DNA of 64,000 nucleotides from Anaeramoeba flamelloides (lineage: Eukaryota > Metamonada > Anaeramoebidae): assembly GCA_027625915.1 (NCBI GenBank), contig JANTQA010000057.1, forward strand, positions 4,030,001 through 4,094,000, in the 5' to 3' direction. The notes beneath the pieces are model-generated. The model was not told the origin of the DNA. It did not search any database and saw nothing but the letters and a program-made list of their open reading frames with translations. Position 1 is the first letter of the stretch; every line of letters starts with the position of its first letter. The translations under genes were made by a program, and so were the position numbers. Shown here piece by piece: positions 49,458-61,400 of the stretch.

Positions 49458-51809
49458 GCACAGTTATATTTTGTTAACTTATTTGTTTGGTGGTTTTAAT
49501 ACAGACTGTATGGATCACTGTATTATGATTATTTTTGGAAATTATCTATTTTTCAACAATTTGGACTCACTTTTTAATGTTATTGGGTGCGGTTTTGAGG
49601 GTCTTATCCCAGATTCTTATCAAAAAAATATTTTTAATTTTTGAGATCAGAATCATTTTTTCTATTTTGGAAAAATTTTTGTAATTTATTTTTTTTTCTC
49701 TTTTTTTTCAGAAAATAAATAAAATATCTGTTTTTTTTTCATATTTTTTTTATTAATATTTTCATCATCTTTTTTTTTAATCTTTAAATTTTTAGATATG
49801 TGTTCAAAACCAAAAATAACTTATTTACATTTTGGATTTTATTCTTCTTTTTGAGATTGAAATTCTTACTTTAACTATTTTTGCTTGGTTTTTCAAAATT
49901 ATTCTCACAGATGTGGGTTAATTTTTAGCAAGTTTCTTACTTTAATATTAATTCAAACATCAATAGTAGTCAACCCTTTTCTGAGTTAAAATAAAAACAA
50001 TTAACCCATTCAATCATTTATGAGCATATTGATTTGAACATATCCCTTAGAACCCCAACTATACTAATTACCTTCAAAATATAAAAGTTTATTTGAATTG
50101 TTATCAAATGATTGAAAGATATAGAATTTATAATAAATTATCTTAGAAAGAAAAATTTATAATTAAAAATTGTATAGTTACTTACAATTAAAAAATAACT
50201 TGAAAAAATTTTTTCTTGATTCGTGTGGTTTTATTATTTTTCCATCCAAATTTTGTCAAAAAAATTTTTTTTTCCTTTTTTGAAAAGTTTGTCTAACATC
50301 AAAAACCTAATATTTTTAATGATTAAAACACATCATTCTTTACAAGAAATTTTTTCGCGAGTCCAACGTACCCTAACATTACCTATAATACTTGATTAAA
50401 TAATTTTGTCATTGCTAAAGATATTTTGACATCACATATAAAATTTGTTTTATTGGTTGATTTCTATTCAATATCACAATCTATATTAGATTCTAAATAA
50501 TTCAAAAATAAAAAAAAATATAAATTAAATTTATGTAAAAAAATGATATTTTTTTTATATTATAAAATTTGGAAATTTTTTCAACAAGAATTTTTTTCAA
50601 AAATTAAATGATTAAGACAAGAGTTCTAGTCAGATTAATAATTGATTTTTTTTTTTTTATTTTTACTATTTTTTTAATTTTTGACTTTTTAAAATCTAGA
50701 CATAAAATAAATAATATTATTGAATAAGAGACCATATATCAAAAAATATTATCCAAGATCTGTATTAATTTATGTTGAAAAACTCAAATTCCACAAATAT
50801 ATTATTAAAATTTTTACCCATAACAAAATTTATAAAAAATTTCTTGGTTACGATGTTTATTTTATTATCTTTTTATAATATTTAAAAGTTTTTTTTGTAT
50901 TTTTTTTAAATTTTGGGTTGATGATTTTATCTATTTAAAAAGTTTATATTTGTTTAATCCTAATGTGATGAATGAATTATTTATCAATTTTTTTTTTTTT
51001 TTGTTTTGTTTTTTCAAGTATTTTCTAGTTCTTTAATAAAAGTTTTCGAAAATTATTCATATTAAACTTTTAATTTTGGACTAAAGAAATTAAATTAATT
51101 TTTCTCTTGATTTAATGTTTATTGAAATTTTATCTAAAATAAAATTACATTTTCTTAGTAATAATTTGATTTATTATTATTTTTATCATAAAATTAGCAA
51201 CATTGGTTGATATTTATTATTAATAAATCAATGTATTGAGTTTTGAATTACTATTATTGTAAAAAATCTCTCTTTTAAAAATTGAAAAAAAAAATAAATA
51301 TCCTAAAAGAAAATGTGAAAATCAATAATTATTATTTTTTTATCCAATTTCAAAAAAAAATCAATTATATAATTACTTTATCTTTGAACTATTTAAACTT
51401 TTTATTATAATTCATATCTGTTTCAAAGACAAATAAGAAAATAAATATATTAGTACATCATTATCATTTTAAATATTTTATAATAAATTAGATGAAATTT
51501 GGGCAAATCCGGGGTAATAAGAAATAGTATTCTTTTCCACTTCTTTTTTTAACTTCCAAGTCATTGAATAGTATTTTATCAAAATCATAAAAAAAAAAAA
51601 AAAAAACATTATTAATAAAATGAATACAAGGTGTTTTTGTTTTTATCTTACAGTTTATTCTCATTTATTTTCTGAGATTATTCTTGTGAAATTTTAAAAG
51701 TAAAAATATCTTATTTTTTAGAACTTTTAAACTATTATTAGATTACTTTATAAATAAGTTTACTTAACTTAAACCCAAAATATGAGAAAATGTATTTGAA
51801 TTTAAAATA
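49458..51809. other. AT-rich intergenic region after the ankyrin gene
   Basis: Apart from the 115-base dispersed repeat at 49560-49675, I see only AT-rich DNA and homopolymers here. Confidence 0.6.
49560..49675 (+). repeat. Dispersed 115-base repeat, copy b
   Basis: Matches 5258-5372; the core is TCTTATCCCAGATTCTTATC, ending TTTTTCTATTTTGG. Confidence 0.6.
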
Positions 51810-52004
51810 CAGTAAGTTCAACTTTTAAGACACAAACTTTCAACGAAATTTAAGGAACAAAAAAATCTCCAATTAAGGTACAAAATTTGGATTTTTTTTT
51901 TTACAATTTATTTTACTAGAACCTGAATTTTGTATCTTAATTTGAGATTTTTTTTGTGCCTTAAATTTCGTTGAAAGTTTGTGTCTTAAAAGTGGAACTG
52001 GACG
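51810..52004. mobile_element. Fold-back MITE family 1, copy 2
   Basis: Begins CAGTAAGTTCAACTTTTAAG, ends AAAGTGGAACTGGACG, flanked by TA on both sides. Near-palindromic with the TTTCAACGAAATTTAAGG core and a T-rich centre, 195 bp. Confidence 0.85.
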
Positions 52005-52679
52005 TATAAAATAAACTTTTTCTAAGGGTGGTTTATCTACCTTTGGGATTCTGAATTTTATAAAAGTTATAAAAATTTACAGGACAAATATTGATTATTT
52101 TTTTGGGTAGATACAAGCTTAATTTATAATTTTTATTTCAATTCCTAATTAATTTTAATAAAATATGTGATTATTTTGAATTATGAGATTCTATTTGATT
52201 AGATTTAAATTACAAATCATGGTCTTGGTCTTTATAACAGTATTAAAAATTAATTCCAATCTGATACTTGTGAACTTTTCAAGTAATTTTCACATATTTT
52301 AAATAATTAGAAAAATAATAATTCGGTCAATTCAAAGATCTTTAAAAAAAAAACAATCAATTTAGAAAAATAAATAAAAAGTGCGAAATTAAACCAAGGA
52401 TCAGATCAAAAGATAATTTTTTTTTTTTTTTTTTTGGGTTCGACTGGTGAGTTGATTGAAGATTTACATAGACCATACTGAATAATTAAGAAATAATTAT
52501 TGGATATCAGCATATTATCATATTAGATAACAAGATCAATAAAAAGTCTCAAAAATTACATACTCATTGACACATTCATTCTTTTGAATTTTTTTTTTAT
52601 AAATCATTTTAATTAACTCAATCATTGTTGTTTAAAGACAGCATTTGCAATTTAAAATATTTTACAAAAAATTGTAACT

Positions 52680-53134
52680 GTTGAGAGAAAAATGTTGGAC
52701 AGAGAAAAATAGTTGGATAGCAATTTTAATTGGGAACATTACTGAAAATGATTTTTAATTTCTTTTCTTTGTGAAATAACTAAAGAAAATAACAATAATC
52801 TACTTATTAGAATAAGGACTAATGTAATTCTACTTTTTCAAAACCTTATCTCTTATAATCTAAAGCAAGTTTAAAAATTACCATTTTCAGAATTAATAGT
52901 AAAATTTACAAAAACTTGGATTTTTGTTAAAATAACATGATCTACTTTTAGTTATCAACCATCCAAATGAGTATTCTACACACACCACAGATTAATAAAC
53001 TTACAACACATTTAAACCTGGATTTATATAAATTTCACCAAGTTATCAATAGAATTTGATTTTCAATTTTACTAATGTTCGCAATTAAAAATGGTTACCA
53101 ACCGTTTTTCTGTGTCCAACATTTTTCTCTCAAC
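52680..53134. mobile_element. 455 bp element with about 55 bp inverted termini
   Basis: Left end GTTGAGAGAAAAATGTTGGA then CAGAGAAAAA; right end is the inverse (CTGTGTCCAACATTTTTCTC then TCAAC). The match runs inward to GCAATTTTAATTG and CAATTAAAAATGG. Interior non-coding. No clear target duplication was identified and no second copy is in the window. Confidence 0.75.
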
Positions 53135-53836
53135 AATAAACATATAATCATAATTTCTTTATCATTTCTCTCTTTTTTCATTTGTTTAAAAACCAATATT
53201 ATTTCCGAATAAATTTTAAAATATATTGAGTTAAAATAAGGGTGTAAGACTCAAATTCAACAATTTCACTTTTTTATTAATTTTTAATTGGATCAGAAAA
53301 CGATATTATTTAATTTTAAAGTGTTTTGTTTGATTTTTATTCTTTAAAGATATTCTTTTTTAATAATTGATTTATTACTTTTCTCAAAAATAAAAGAAAA
53401 TTCCATAAAGAATGTTCAGATAGGATGAAAACATAAACCAATTTAAATTTTGTATCAAGGCAGATTAGAAAATTCAACTTCATATTCTCTTGTGGCCTTT
53501 TATTTTCCCTATGTCAAAAAAAGTAATAAATATTATGTAAACAGTACTTTGATAAATAAATTGCAAAGAGACACAATGAAAGTGAAAAATATTTTGTTTC
53601 TCTGATCGACGTGGAAAGTGTTAAAAAAGTGAAAATTTTGACTTTATAGTTACTCCTACCTTAATAACTATTCAAAAAATTTCTCAACAAAGCTATAAAA
53701 TCTCAAAAGAGATTACAAAGTTCAATACAAAATAGTATTTTATTTTTACAATTAGAATTAGGGATTAAAAAAATATGTTTTTTCACATTTTTTAATGGTT
53801 GGTTGTTTGTTGAAAAGTATTGTTCTTGATTTTCAA

Positions 53837-54594
53837 CTATTTATTCAAGGAATGGTAGTAATTTTTAAAAATTAATTCAATTTTCTCTGGAGGTGGCAAA
53901 ATATTTTTGGAATTCTTTGATGAATACCTGAAGAAGGTACCAAACGTGTATGTTGTTGTTTGTTCACTTTCTTCACTGGACTTAGACTCGTCATTGTTCA
54001 AGGACAAATTCTTGTGAACAGAAATCTTGGATGGTTTTTCTATGTCTTTTGTTGACAGGGAATATCTACGACTTGGCTTTCTTTATTTAATTTTGTCAAC
54101 ACAGTCCTCTTTTTCCATCTTGTTCAGAGTTAAAAAGGGGTTGATTGTCAGTGATTCATTTATTTTAGCAGCACCAATTAAAGTGTACAACTTATTCTTG
54201 ATCCGAATTCGGCGAAAAGTTATCTTGGCTGTTATGTATTGGAATTTTGGTTTGAACAAGCGATATGTAAAAACGATTTCCGTCGTGTGATATTTCATAA
54301 TCTCGAGAATAACTTTTTTTAACAGAACTGTGACATCACACTGATAAAATTGTTGATAGGGTTCCATTACGGACTCTTCTTGTATGCTAATTTGATCAAT
54401 TGTTTTAAAATTAAATTCTTATTATTTCGGATGTGCAGTAAATCACAATATGGCTGATTCAGATAGCTTAGTAACCAATTGTTGTCCCACAACCCACACG
54501 CACAATTAGTATTCTCTAACAGATTATAAAAGTCCTTGGTTCTTTTTCTAGGGATCTGGGTAAGTGCTTTATAAGAAGAGGATTTAATCCCCAT
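53837..54594 (-). pseudogene. Decayed PAS-like domain gene with MG..S N-terminus
   Basis: A minus-strand frame starts MGIKSSS (a possible N-myristoylation start) and runs to a TAA at about 54367, reading ENTNCACGLWDNNWLLSYLN then QPYCDLLHI, which resembles the first half of a PAS domain. One base out of frame, 54367-54083 continues with KKVILEIMKY, KPKFQYITAKITFRRIRI and YTLIGAAKINES, like the second half of PAS. After one in-frame TAA at 54085-54083 the same frame stays open and Ser-rich (RKPSRRYSLSTKDIEKPSK, DESKSSEESEQ) to TAG at 53837. So at least one frameshift and one nonsense change break it; a mini-intron at the GTAATG near 54369 was tested and does not restore frame. PAS domains sense ligands or redox state; assignment here is by pattern only. 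Confidence 0.5.
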
Positions 54595-54936
54595 CCCACT
54601 ATTTTAAAATTTTTAAAAGGAAAAAAAATGAGAAATAAAAATCGGAAACTTCACTCAAGAAACACTTTATTGTATTAATTGTGTTCCTTTATTTGTTGTT
54701 CTATTTTCACTTTGCCTAAGTCTAGAATTCTTTTTCGTTTTTTAAAAAATTAATTTGATGTCGTTGTTCAGGGACAACATTAAAATTTCAGAACACAGTC
54801 TTGATTCAATTTCTCAATTGGTCTCACCTCCCAGAATTTTGTCAAACCAAAAACAACGTTCCAATTAAAAACATTTCATGATCACAGTTTTAATTTATCA
54901 GCCCTAAATTCATAAATTAATCAGTTTAAAAAAAAG

Positions 54937-55550
54937 GGTATAAGGTATTTCCAAAAAAGTGTGGCATTTTTTTTTACATTTCATAAAAAATAATCATTTT
55001 TAGTGATGGTAATCATTAATCAACAATACCAAATTAAGTTTAATATTTAAACCGATTGAATCAACCACTTATATATTTAATTCAAAGCACGTTAATTGAA
55101 ATATTCCCAAAAAATGAAAAAAAAAAATAGCACTTTTTTTGGTAAAAGCAATTAACGACCAATTTCAATAAAAAACCGGAAATATGGAAAGAGAACAAAT
55201 GATTTTTTAAACAAAAAAACGCAGTTATATCTTTTTAATTCTATTGTAAATTTTGTTGAGATTATACAAGTTATGAAAATATTTTTTTCGATCAAAAAGA
55301 AAATAATAAACACCAATTTTCACCATAAAAAAATATCCGATAAAATCGAGATCCTTAATTTTAATATATTTTATTTCTGCAATACAATACTAAGAAACAA
55401 ATTGAATTATTATCAAGAATCTATAAATGGTGGTTAATGATTTTATATATTTAAATCCTTTTTTGAAGATTGAATTACATAAATATATTTTAAAATAAAT
55501 TTGCCCCACATTCTTGGAAATAGCTTACAGTGAACATTTGAGTAGACTGT
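54937..55550 (+). repeat. Dispersed repeat R, copy b (uninterrupted)
   Basis: Aligns in order with 16165-16611 plus 17333-17520 at roughly two bases in three (by eye). Landmarks are TTTCCAAAAAAGTGTGGCAT, CGACCAATTTCAATAAAAAA, ATAAACACCAATTTTCACCA and GGAAATAGCTTACAG. Confidence 0.65.
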
Positions 55551-57142
55551 TTCAGAAATAATGTTGGAATTGAAAAAAGAATTTTGAAAAACAATTTGCA
55601 CAACAAACGGAAGATCGGAGGGATAAAAAGTGATCAAATTGAATTACAAAAAGAATGTACTCTCAAAAAAAAAATAATTTTAGTCTTCAAAATAGTTCGA
55701 TAAAATTTTAGAAGTGATTCAAAAACAAAAAAAGGAATGAACAATTCCAAGGTATGATCAGACCTGTCATTCCTTAACCAAAAAATGGAGTTATTTTAAA
55801 GTTTTTTGCGGATTGATCAATTTGTCATTAAAGAAAATTTTCTTTTTGAAACTAAAAAGAAGATTGAAAATTATGTTTGTTAAAGACATGAACTGACACG
55901 ACCTAAAATGATCAAACAGGTTAGTTATCGTGAATCAAACACCACTTCTAAAAAGTTTGCAAAATTTTTTGAATTAACCTTTCTCCTTTCCCAAAATTAT
56001 GTTTCAAAAAGTACTTTGGAATTGAACTTGAATAATTGTGAATGGTATGGTTGTAGGATTGGTTAAAACACCACCATCATTCCGGACTAAAAATTTTGGT
56101 ACTAAGTATACAACTCTGTATTACCTATTCACAAAAAAATAAAACCTTGTATTTTAATATTCATACCAAGAGTTTGTGAGCTGTTAATTTTTTGTTTCAA
56201 AGTGTATTCAATTCTTTAAGTTCTTTTTGCTCTTAAATATTTGATTTTTTCTATTTTCGCAAATACTCCATAAAAATAATTTTGTCTTTTACTCTTTGTT
56301 TCCCTTTAAACCAAAAAAACGTTGAACAAAGTCGATGTAAATTTAGACACTGGGTTTAGTTATTGGTATTTGAATGTTAATGGGAAAAAATTTTCACTTA
56401 CTTTTCCAGGTTTTTGGTTTTGTAAATAGAGTTCTCAAAGTAGTAGGTTGTGATTTGTGGTTTGGTGTGGAAAAGGAATTAATGAAGCGAAAAAATTTCC
56501 CTCTTTAATATTCAAATTCCAGTACCAAAGGAAAGGGAAAATTTTTGCCCACTTATTTTGCAATTACAAGTCATTTGATCTTTGAATTTTTTTGATTGGA
56601 AATAGATTTCCTTCTCTCAACAAGACATTCGGTTACATTGGTAGACCGATTATTAACATGAATATACCTTTAAGGAAGTAGATAAATTTTCCAAGTAAGA
56701 AAAATTTTATTTTGTCTTAGAAACATAACAGAAAACAGATTTTGAATGAATGGTATTGAAAATTTGTCATCAAAAAATCATTTGTTATTCTTCTTATGAA
56801 AACAGTCTTAGTAAATCAGAGAGGGATATTTTATTTTTCTCTTTTGGGAACATTTTTTGATCCCATTTTTAGTTTTAAGGGACTTATCTGTATTAATTTT
56901 TTTTGCCTACATTTAAAAGAAATTGAGAAAATTTTTTGCCAATTACAAAGATTTGAAATACTCTGTTTATTTTTTAATACTAATCTTATTTCAAGATCAA
57001 GAATCCATATTTAGAAATTGGTCAAAAAAAAAAAAATAATAGAGAAAAGCCCCTTAAGGAAATATAATAATCCAACATTTTTGGTTTTGTTATTTTTTTG
57101 TTTGAAGGAAGGAAAGTAATTTACCTCTACAAACATAAGTTT

Positions 57143-57400
57143 TTCCAGAATTTCATGGAACTAAATTAAAATCTTTGATTTTTTTCTGGGATCTTTTGAA
57201 TTCTGGAAATTCTCGGTCAGGTTTTCTTGAATTTTTTATTTATTCTGAAAAGCTATTGAATTTCTGAATCAAATCATAATTAAAAAAAAATTTCAAAATA
57301 TTTTTTCTGATATTTAAAAGAATTGATAAAAATCTTTGATTGGACTTATTCTTTCGAATTTTGGAAAATCACCATTAGCTGTGTTTAAATTTTGTTCTGA
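57143..57400. repeat. Hairpin-module repeat, block 4 (diverged)
   Basis: Module B arms GTTTTTCCAGAATTT and TTTTGAATTCTGGAAATT surround AAATCTTTGATTTTTT; a second half-module (TTAAAAGAATTGATAAAAAT ... CGAATTTTGGAAAATC) follows, then a CACCATTAGC join. Confidence 0.65.
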
Positions 57401-57520
57401 GAAATCTATAGCTTTTACAATAAAAAATTAAATCTTAAAAAACCCTTCCCATTCTACCATACTCTACACAACTTGTTGGTTTTCCTAAACACTCAATTGT
57501 TGATTGATATTATTATTATA

Positions 57521-57715
57521 CAGCCAGTTCCACTTTTCAGATACAAATTTTCAACGAAATTTAAGGCACTAAAAAATCTCAAATTAATGCACAAAATTCA
57601 GTCCTAGTTAAATAAATTGTGTAAAAAAAATAATTCAAAATTTTGTATCTGATTTGAGATTTTTTTGTGTAATAAATTTCATTGTAATTTTGTGCCCTAA
57701 ATTTGAAACTGACGG
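57521..57715. mobile_element. Fold-back MITE family 1, copy 3
   Basis: Begins CAGCCAGTTCCACTTTTCAG, ends TTTGAAACTGACGG, flanked by TA on both sides; 195 bp. Confidence 0.82.
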
Positions 57716-58070
57716 TATTAAATAATTTTCAAATATTCTTGCCTTTTGTAACAATATATTTTTATTATTAAATTTCATTTGAATTGATTAAAATTTAAGT
57801 TTAATAATTTTAAAATTTCGAGAAACATGGTAATATTTTCATCTTTTTTGGACGCTTTAAATTAGCCTGAAATTTATACAAAACCAATTACTTGAATATT
57901 TTTTGAGTATTTATTTTTATTTATAGATTGGAATTCTGTTTTGTACATTTTTTTTAATTCAGTGTTTTAAATTATTCTTGAAGGATGTTAGTTTATTAAT
58001 TTTTCAAAATTTTGTGACTTTTTTTTTATTTATTCAAATAACAATTTAGTCAAAATCATTTTATTAGATA

Positions 58071-58259
58071 CATCACAACTTTTAAGGGTAAAATTCAAAA
58101 CCAAAAATAAGTTACTCAAAAAATTCCCAAATTAAAGAAGTGAATTTTGGATTCGTGTAACATAATTTGTACCAAAAAAATTCAAGAAAAGATGCTTTTA
58201 CTTTAGATTTTTTTTGTGCCTTTCATCTCGTAAAAATGTGTATAAATTTGGAATTTTTG
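58071..58259. mobile_element. Fold-back MITE family 1, copy 4 (degenerate)
   Basis: Begins CATCACAACTTTTAAGGG, flanked by TA. The inner landmarks TTCCCAAATTAAAG and TTTTGTGCCTTTCATCTCGT remain recognisable; the palindrome is much eroded. Confidence 0.55.
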
Positions 58260-58691
58260 TATTTCTAAAATTACTTTGAGAATTCTGCCTAAAAAAGGTG
58301 TTTACAGTTGATTAAATCCAAGGAAGATATAAAATAATTGAATAATACATTTTTAAGTATATTTAAGTATACTAATTAGATAATTTTTTCATTTAAAAAT
58401 CATTTTCAATTTCTACAAATTATCTTTGACTTTCTAAAGTTTATTGGTAAATATTTCTCTTTCTTCAAGATATAATTCCTAAATATTTTATTTTGATTAA
58501 GTTGTTTGTTTTATGGTTTTAGAAATATTTGTATCTTCCAAATTCTTGAATAATTTTATAATTATTTAATAACCTTTTTTTCAATTTCAAGAATTATTCC
58601 TTCCATTATTAAAATTTAGTATAAAAAAACAAACATTTGAAAATTTTTAGCTCAATTAATAGAGTTTTTTTTTAATAAAAAGAAATTATTA

Positions 58692-58887
58692 CAGTCAGTT
58701 TCACTTTTAAGGCACAAAATTTCAACTTAATTTAAGGCACAAAAAAAATCTCAAATTAAAGCATAAAATTCAAATTCGTGTAAAAATAAATTGTAAAAAA
58801 AAAATTCCAAATTTTGTGCCTTAATTTGATATTTTTTTGTGCCTTAAATTTCGTTGAAAGTTCGTGCATTAAAAGCGAAACTGACTG
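58692..58887. mobile_element. Fold-back MITE family 1, copy 5 (best preserved)
   Basis: Begins CAGTCAGTTTCACTTTTAAG, ends AAAAGCGAAACTGACTG, flanked by TTA on the left and TAA on the right. Arms contain AAGGCACAAAATTTCAAC and its inverse; 196 bp. Confidence 0.88.
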
Positions 58888-58930
58888 TAATAAATTGAAA
58901 TACAAATTATATTAAAGTATCTTTTTAATA

Positions 58931-59122
58931 AATCCAGTTCTATTTTAAAGTCACTAACTTTCAACGAACCCTAGGGACAAAAAAATCTCAAATTATGGCT
59001 GTAATTTTTGGGTTTTTTTAGACAAATATTTTACTAAGATTTGAATTTTGTGCTCAAATTTGAGATTTTTTGTGTATATTAAATTTTGTTCAAAGTATGT
59101 GTCTTAAAAATAGTGCTGAATG
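58931..59122. mobile_element. Fold-back MITE family 1, copy 6
   Basis: Starts 43 bases after copy 5. Left arm AATCCAGTTCTATTTTAAAG with TTTCAACGAACCC; right arm TTTGAGATTTTTTGTG to AAATAGTGCTGAATG, then TA. More diverged than copy 5. Confidence 0.7.
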
Positions 59123-60353
59123 TAAGCAATCATTTACTTTTTTTTTTTTGTGAAAGATTTATATAACCAAAATTATTTTTTTTTTTTCATTTTTAATCTA
59201 TTTATTGAGCATTCAATGAAATATTATATAACTAATAATATCAAAATATTTTTTAATATTGGTTTGAAAATACAAAATTATTTATTTTTATATTTTTTTT
59301 GAGTTTTTCTAATTCAAACAAATAATTTAAATCCCACTATTATTGGTGCTATTTTTTAAAAAATATTCATATTAAAAATCTCATTACTAAATCCCAATAT
59401 TCCTCCATTTTTCTATTATTAATAAGTTTAATAAAAAAGCTTCTAAACTTTAATCAATGGGGACGGATTCTAATTTAAAGAAATACTATCATTTATCTCT
59501 TATTAAAAGCATAAATTAAAACTAATTATTAATCAAGTAAATAATTTTTTCACTTGGTATCAATAATACAATGTAAAACTATTATTTTTGATTTTTTTTT
59601 TTGAAAAATGAGCATTAATACCCTATTCTTTTTTATTTCTAATTTGTAAAAATATATTTTAATCAAATATTTAACTCAATATTTTCTTTTTATATTTTAC
59701 AAAATTCTAAATATTTTTAAAGAATACCCATTTTTTATATCATTGGTTTTAAATATTCAATTTTTATCAACGACAATCTTTGATTAATTTTTTTTTTTAT
59801 TTCTGGTTTATTGTCAATTTTTTGAAAATAATTGTAACGAATATTTTACAAAATTTTACTATTTAATATAATTTTTATTGATGTTTTTTTTGATTTTATT
59901 TATCCTTTTTAAAAACTTTTAATGGAATTTAATTTTAATAAATTAATTTGTGTAATTAATTTTTACTGTTTTTTTTTTAATATTATAACTTTAATTGTTC
60001 ATAAATAAATTCTTGATTAAATTAAATAATTCTACATTTTCATACTTATTTTTTTTTATAAAATATGATTTCCTATTGTAAAATTTTTTTTGGAATTTTG
60101 TAAAATTGTTTTTATTCAATATTTTCTTATGAAATAATTAATTTAATTGAATCTGGAATGAATATGTATTTTTGAAATATACATTTTTTTTTAATTTTTA
60201 TTTTGGAACTTTTTAATATTATATTTCTTATTATATATTGATCATTTAATTTTGTAATTTAATTTTTTATTTTTTAAGTAATGATGATTTGTTAATTTTA
60301 AATCCTTATTATTAATATCCCCTACCCTTAAATAATTAAAATAGAGATTCCCT
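59123..60353. other. AT-rich intergenic region
   Basis: Extremely AT-rich with long T tracts. I see nothing else in it. Confidence 0.6.
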
Positions 60354-60561
60354 ATTTCAAATAAAAGTGCACATCAATTTTTAGAATAGTTAATTTTAAT
60401 TTGTATAATTTTATTTTAATGAGTTTCAAATCTTCTATTGAGAGTTTTTTTTTTAATTTTTTTAAGACATTCTTATCTTTTAGAGTGATAATGCTATTAA
60501 TTTGATTCAATTATGAATAATTCTTGAAATTTTTTGTGCTCTGTTATTTGAAAAAAGTTTA
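60354..60561 (-). mobile_element. Inverted-repeat element family 2, short copy
   Basis: On the minus strand it runs from AAACTTTTTTCAAATAACAG (with GCACAAAAAATTTCAAGAAT) to TTGATGTGCACTTTTATTTG, matching only the left 210 bp unit of 16612-17332. This shows that unit with TTCAAATAAAA-type inverted ends can exist on its own. Confidence 0.75.
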
Positions 60562-60720
60562 TATCGAAATTTTTGGAATTGTGTTTATATATAGATAATA
60601 ATTTTAATCTTTTTTTATTTCTTATGTAAACATTAAAATCATGTAATTATATAAATCCGGGTTTAATGAGATCTTTGCCAATCTGTGATAAAGTTTCAAA
60701 ATTTTAGTTTATTTATAATC

Positions 60721-60812
60721 TAATCGCGAGATAGGAAAAAATTACAATAATCCATAATATCACAAATCGTAATATTCAATAAAATTGCGATAATTGTCCA
60801 AAAATAGTGATA
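60721..60812 (+). repeat. Degenerate TCGCGA-type site cluster
   Basis: AATCGCGAG at 60722, AATCGTAAT at 60766, TTGCGATAA at 60785 and TAGTGATAA at 60805 are spaced by about 18-20 bases or a multiple. This looks like an eroded piece of the array found at the ends of the 43.6-44.9 kb element. Confidence 0.45.
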
Positions 60813-60970
60813 ACTGCCCAAATATAATTTTAAAATTAAAATTGTGTGAGAAAAGTTGATAATTTTTAGATTTAAATCTACAATATCACTAAAAAGAACA
60901 TAATTTTTTTGATCAAAAAACATATCCTTGAAAAAAAAAGTTATTTTTACCATTAACAAATCATTTTCAA

Positions 60971-61331
60971 ATGTTTACAGATTATTTTATTTTAATTATT
61001 AAAGGGAATAAAAATCATTTAAATAAAAAATTAATATCAATATATCAAATAATTGTTCAATTTGGATTAAAACCCAATAATAATAAAACATTTATATCAA
61101 AAGATTTCTCAAAGATTAAATATTTAGGTAATTACTTTGAAAAAATTTCACATTTAGAGAAGAATTAAAAAAAAGCAAAAAAAATGAATTGAGGGTTTTG
61201 TTTAATTAAATTCTCAATTAAAAAAAATAGGAAGAGTAAATTCCAAAGGGTACCCAAAAAAATAAAAGAGGCTATACTACATAATAATTTGTATGTAAAA
61301 TTTTCTCTTGAAAATTCAAAGAAGAGAACAT
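60971..61331 (+). mobile_element. Reverse-transcriptase fossil, LINE-like
   Basis: A short frame reads FTDYFILIIKGN, then IVQFGLKPNNNKT and KIKYLGNYF, which fits the active-site-to-thumb stretch of non-LTR reverse transcriptases (ADD...FGLKIN..KT...YLG). A coding-like tail (NSQLKKIGRVNSKGYPKKIK) follows further downstream. The element is an old, broken fragment with no ends preserved. The non-LTR assignment is by motif spacing and is tentative. Confidence 0.55.
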
Positions 61332-61400
61332 AATATTACAAATAAATCCCAAAAGATAAAAGAAAAACAACCAAATATTAATAACTAAAAAAATTAAATT

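Larger units (their letters stand above)
54595..57520. other. Intergenic region with repeat R copy and hairpin block
   Basis: No gene was recognised. The open frame at 56796-57014 is Phe/Leu-rich with no recognisable family. Confidence 0.55.

Noticed and set aside
52430-52450. GGTTCGACTGG resembling a tRNA B box
   Set aside because: Does not end in the required TCC and no A box or cloverleaf surrounds it.
54027-54290. 87-codon plus-strand frame
   Set aside because: Antisense of the PAS-like pseudogene, whose minus-strand reading has recognisable domain-like features.
56796-57014. 72-codon plus-strand frame
   Set aside because: Phe/Ile/Leu-rich without family or supporting context.
60720-60959. 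79-codon minus-strand frame
   Set aside because: Overlaps the degenerate TCGCGA-type array and has no family resemblance.
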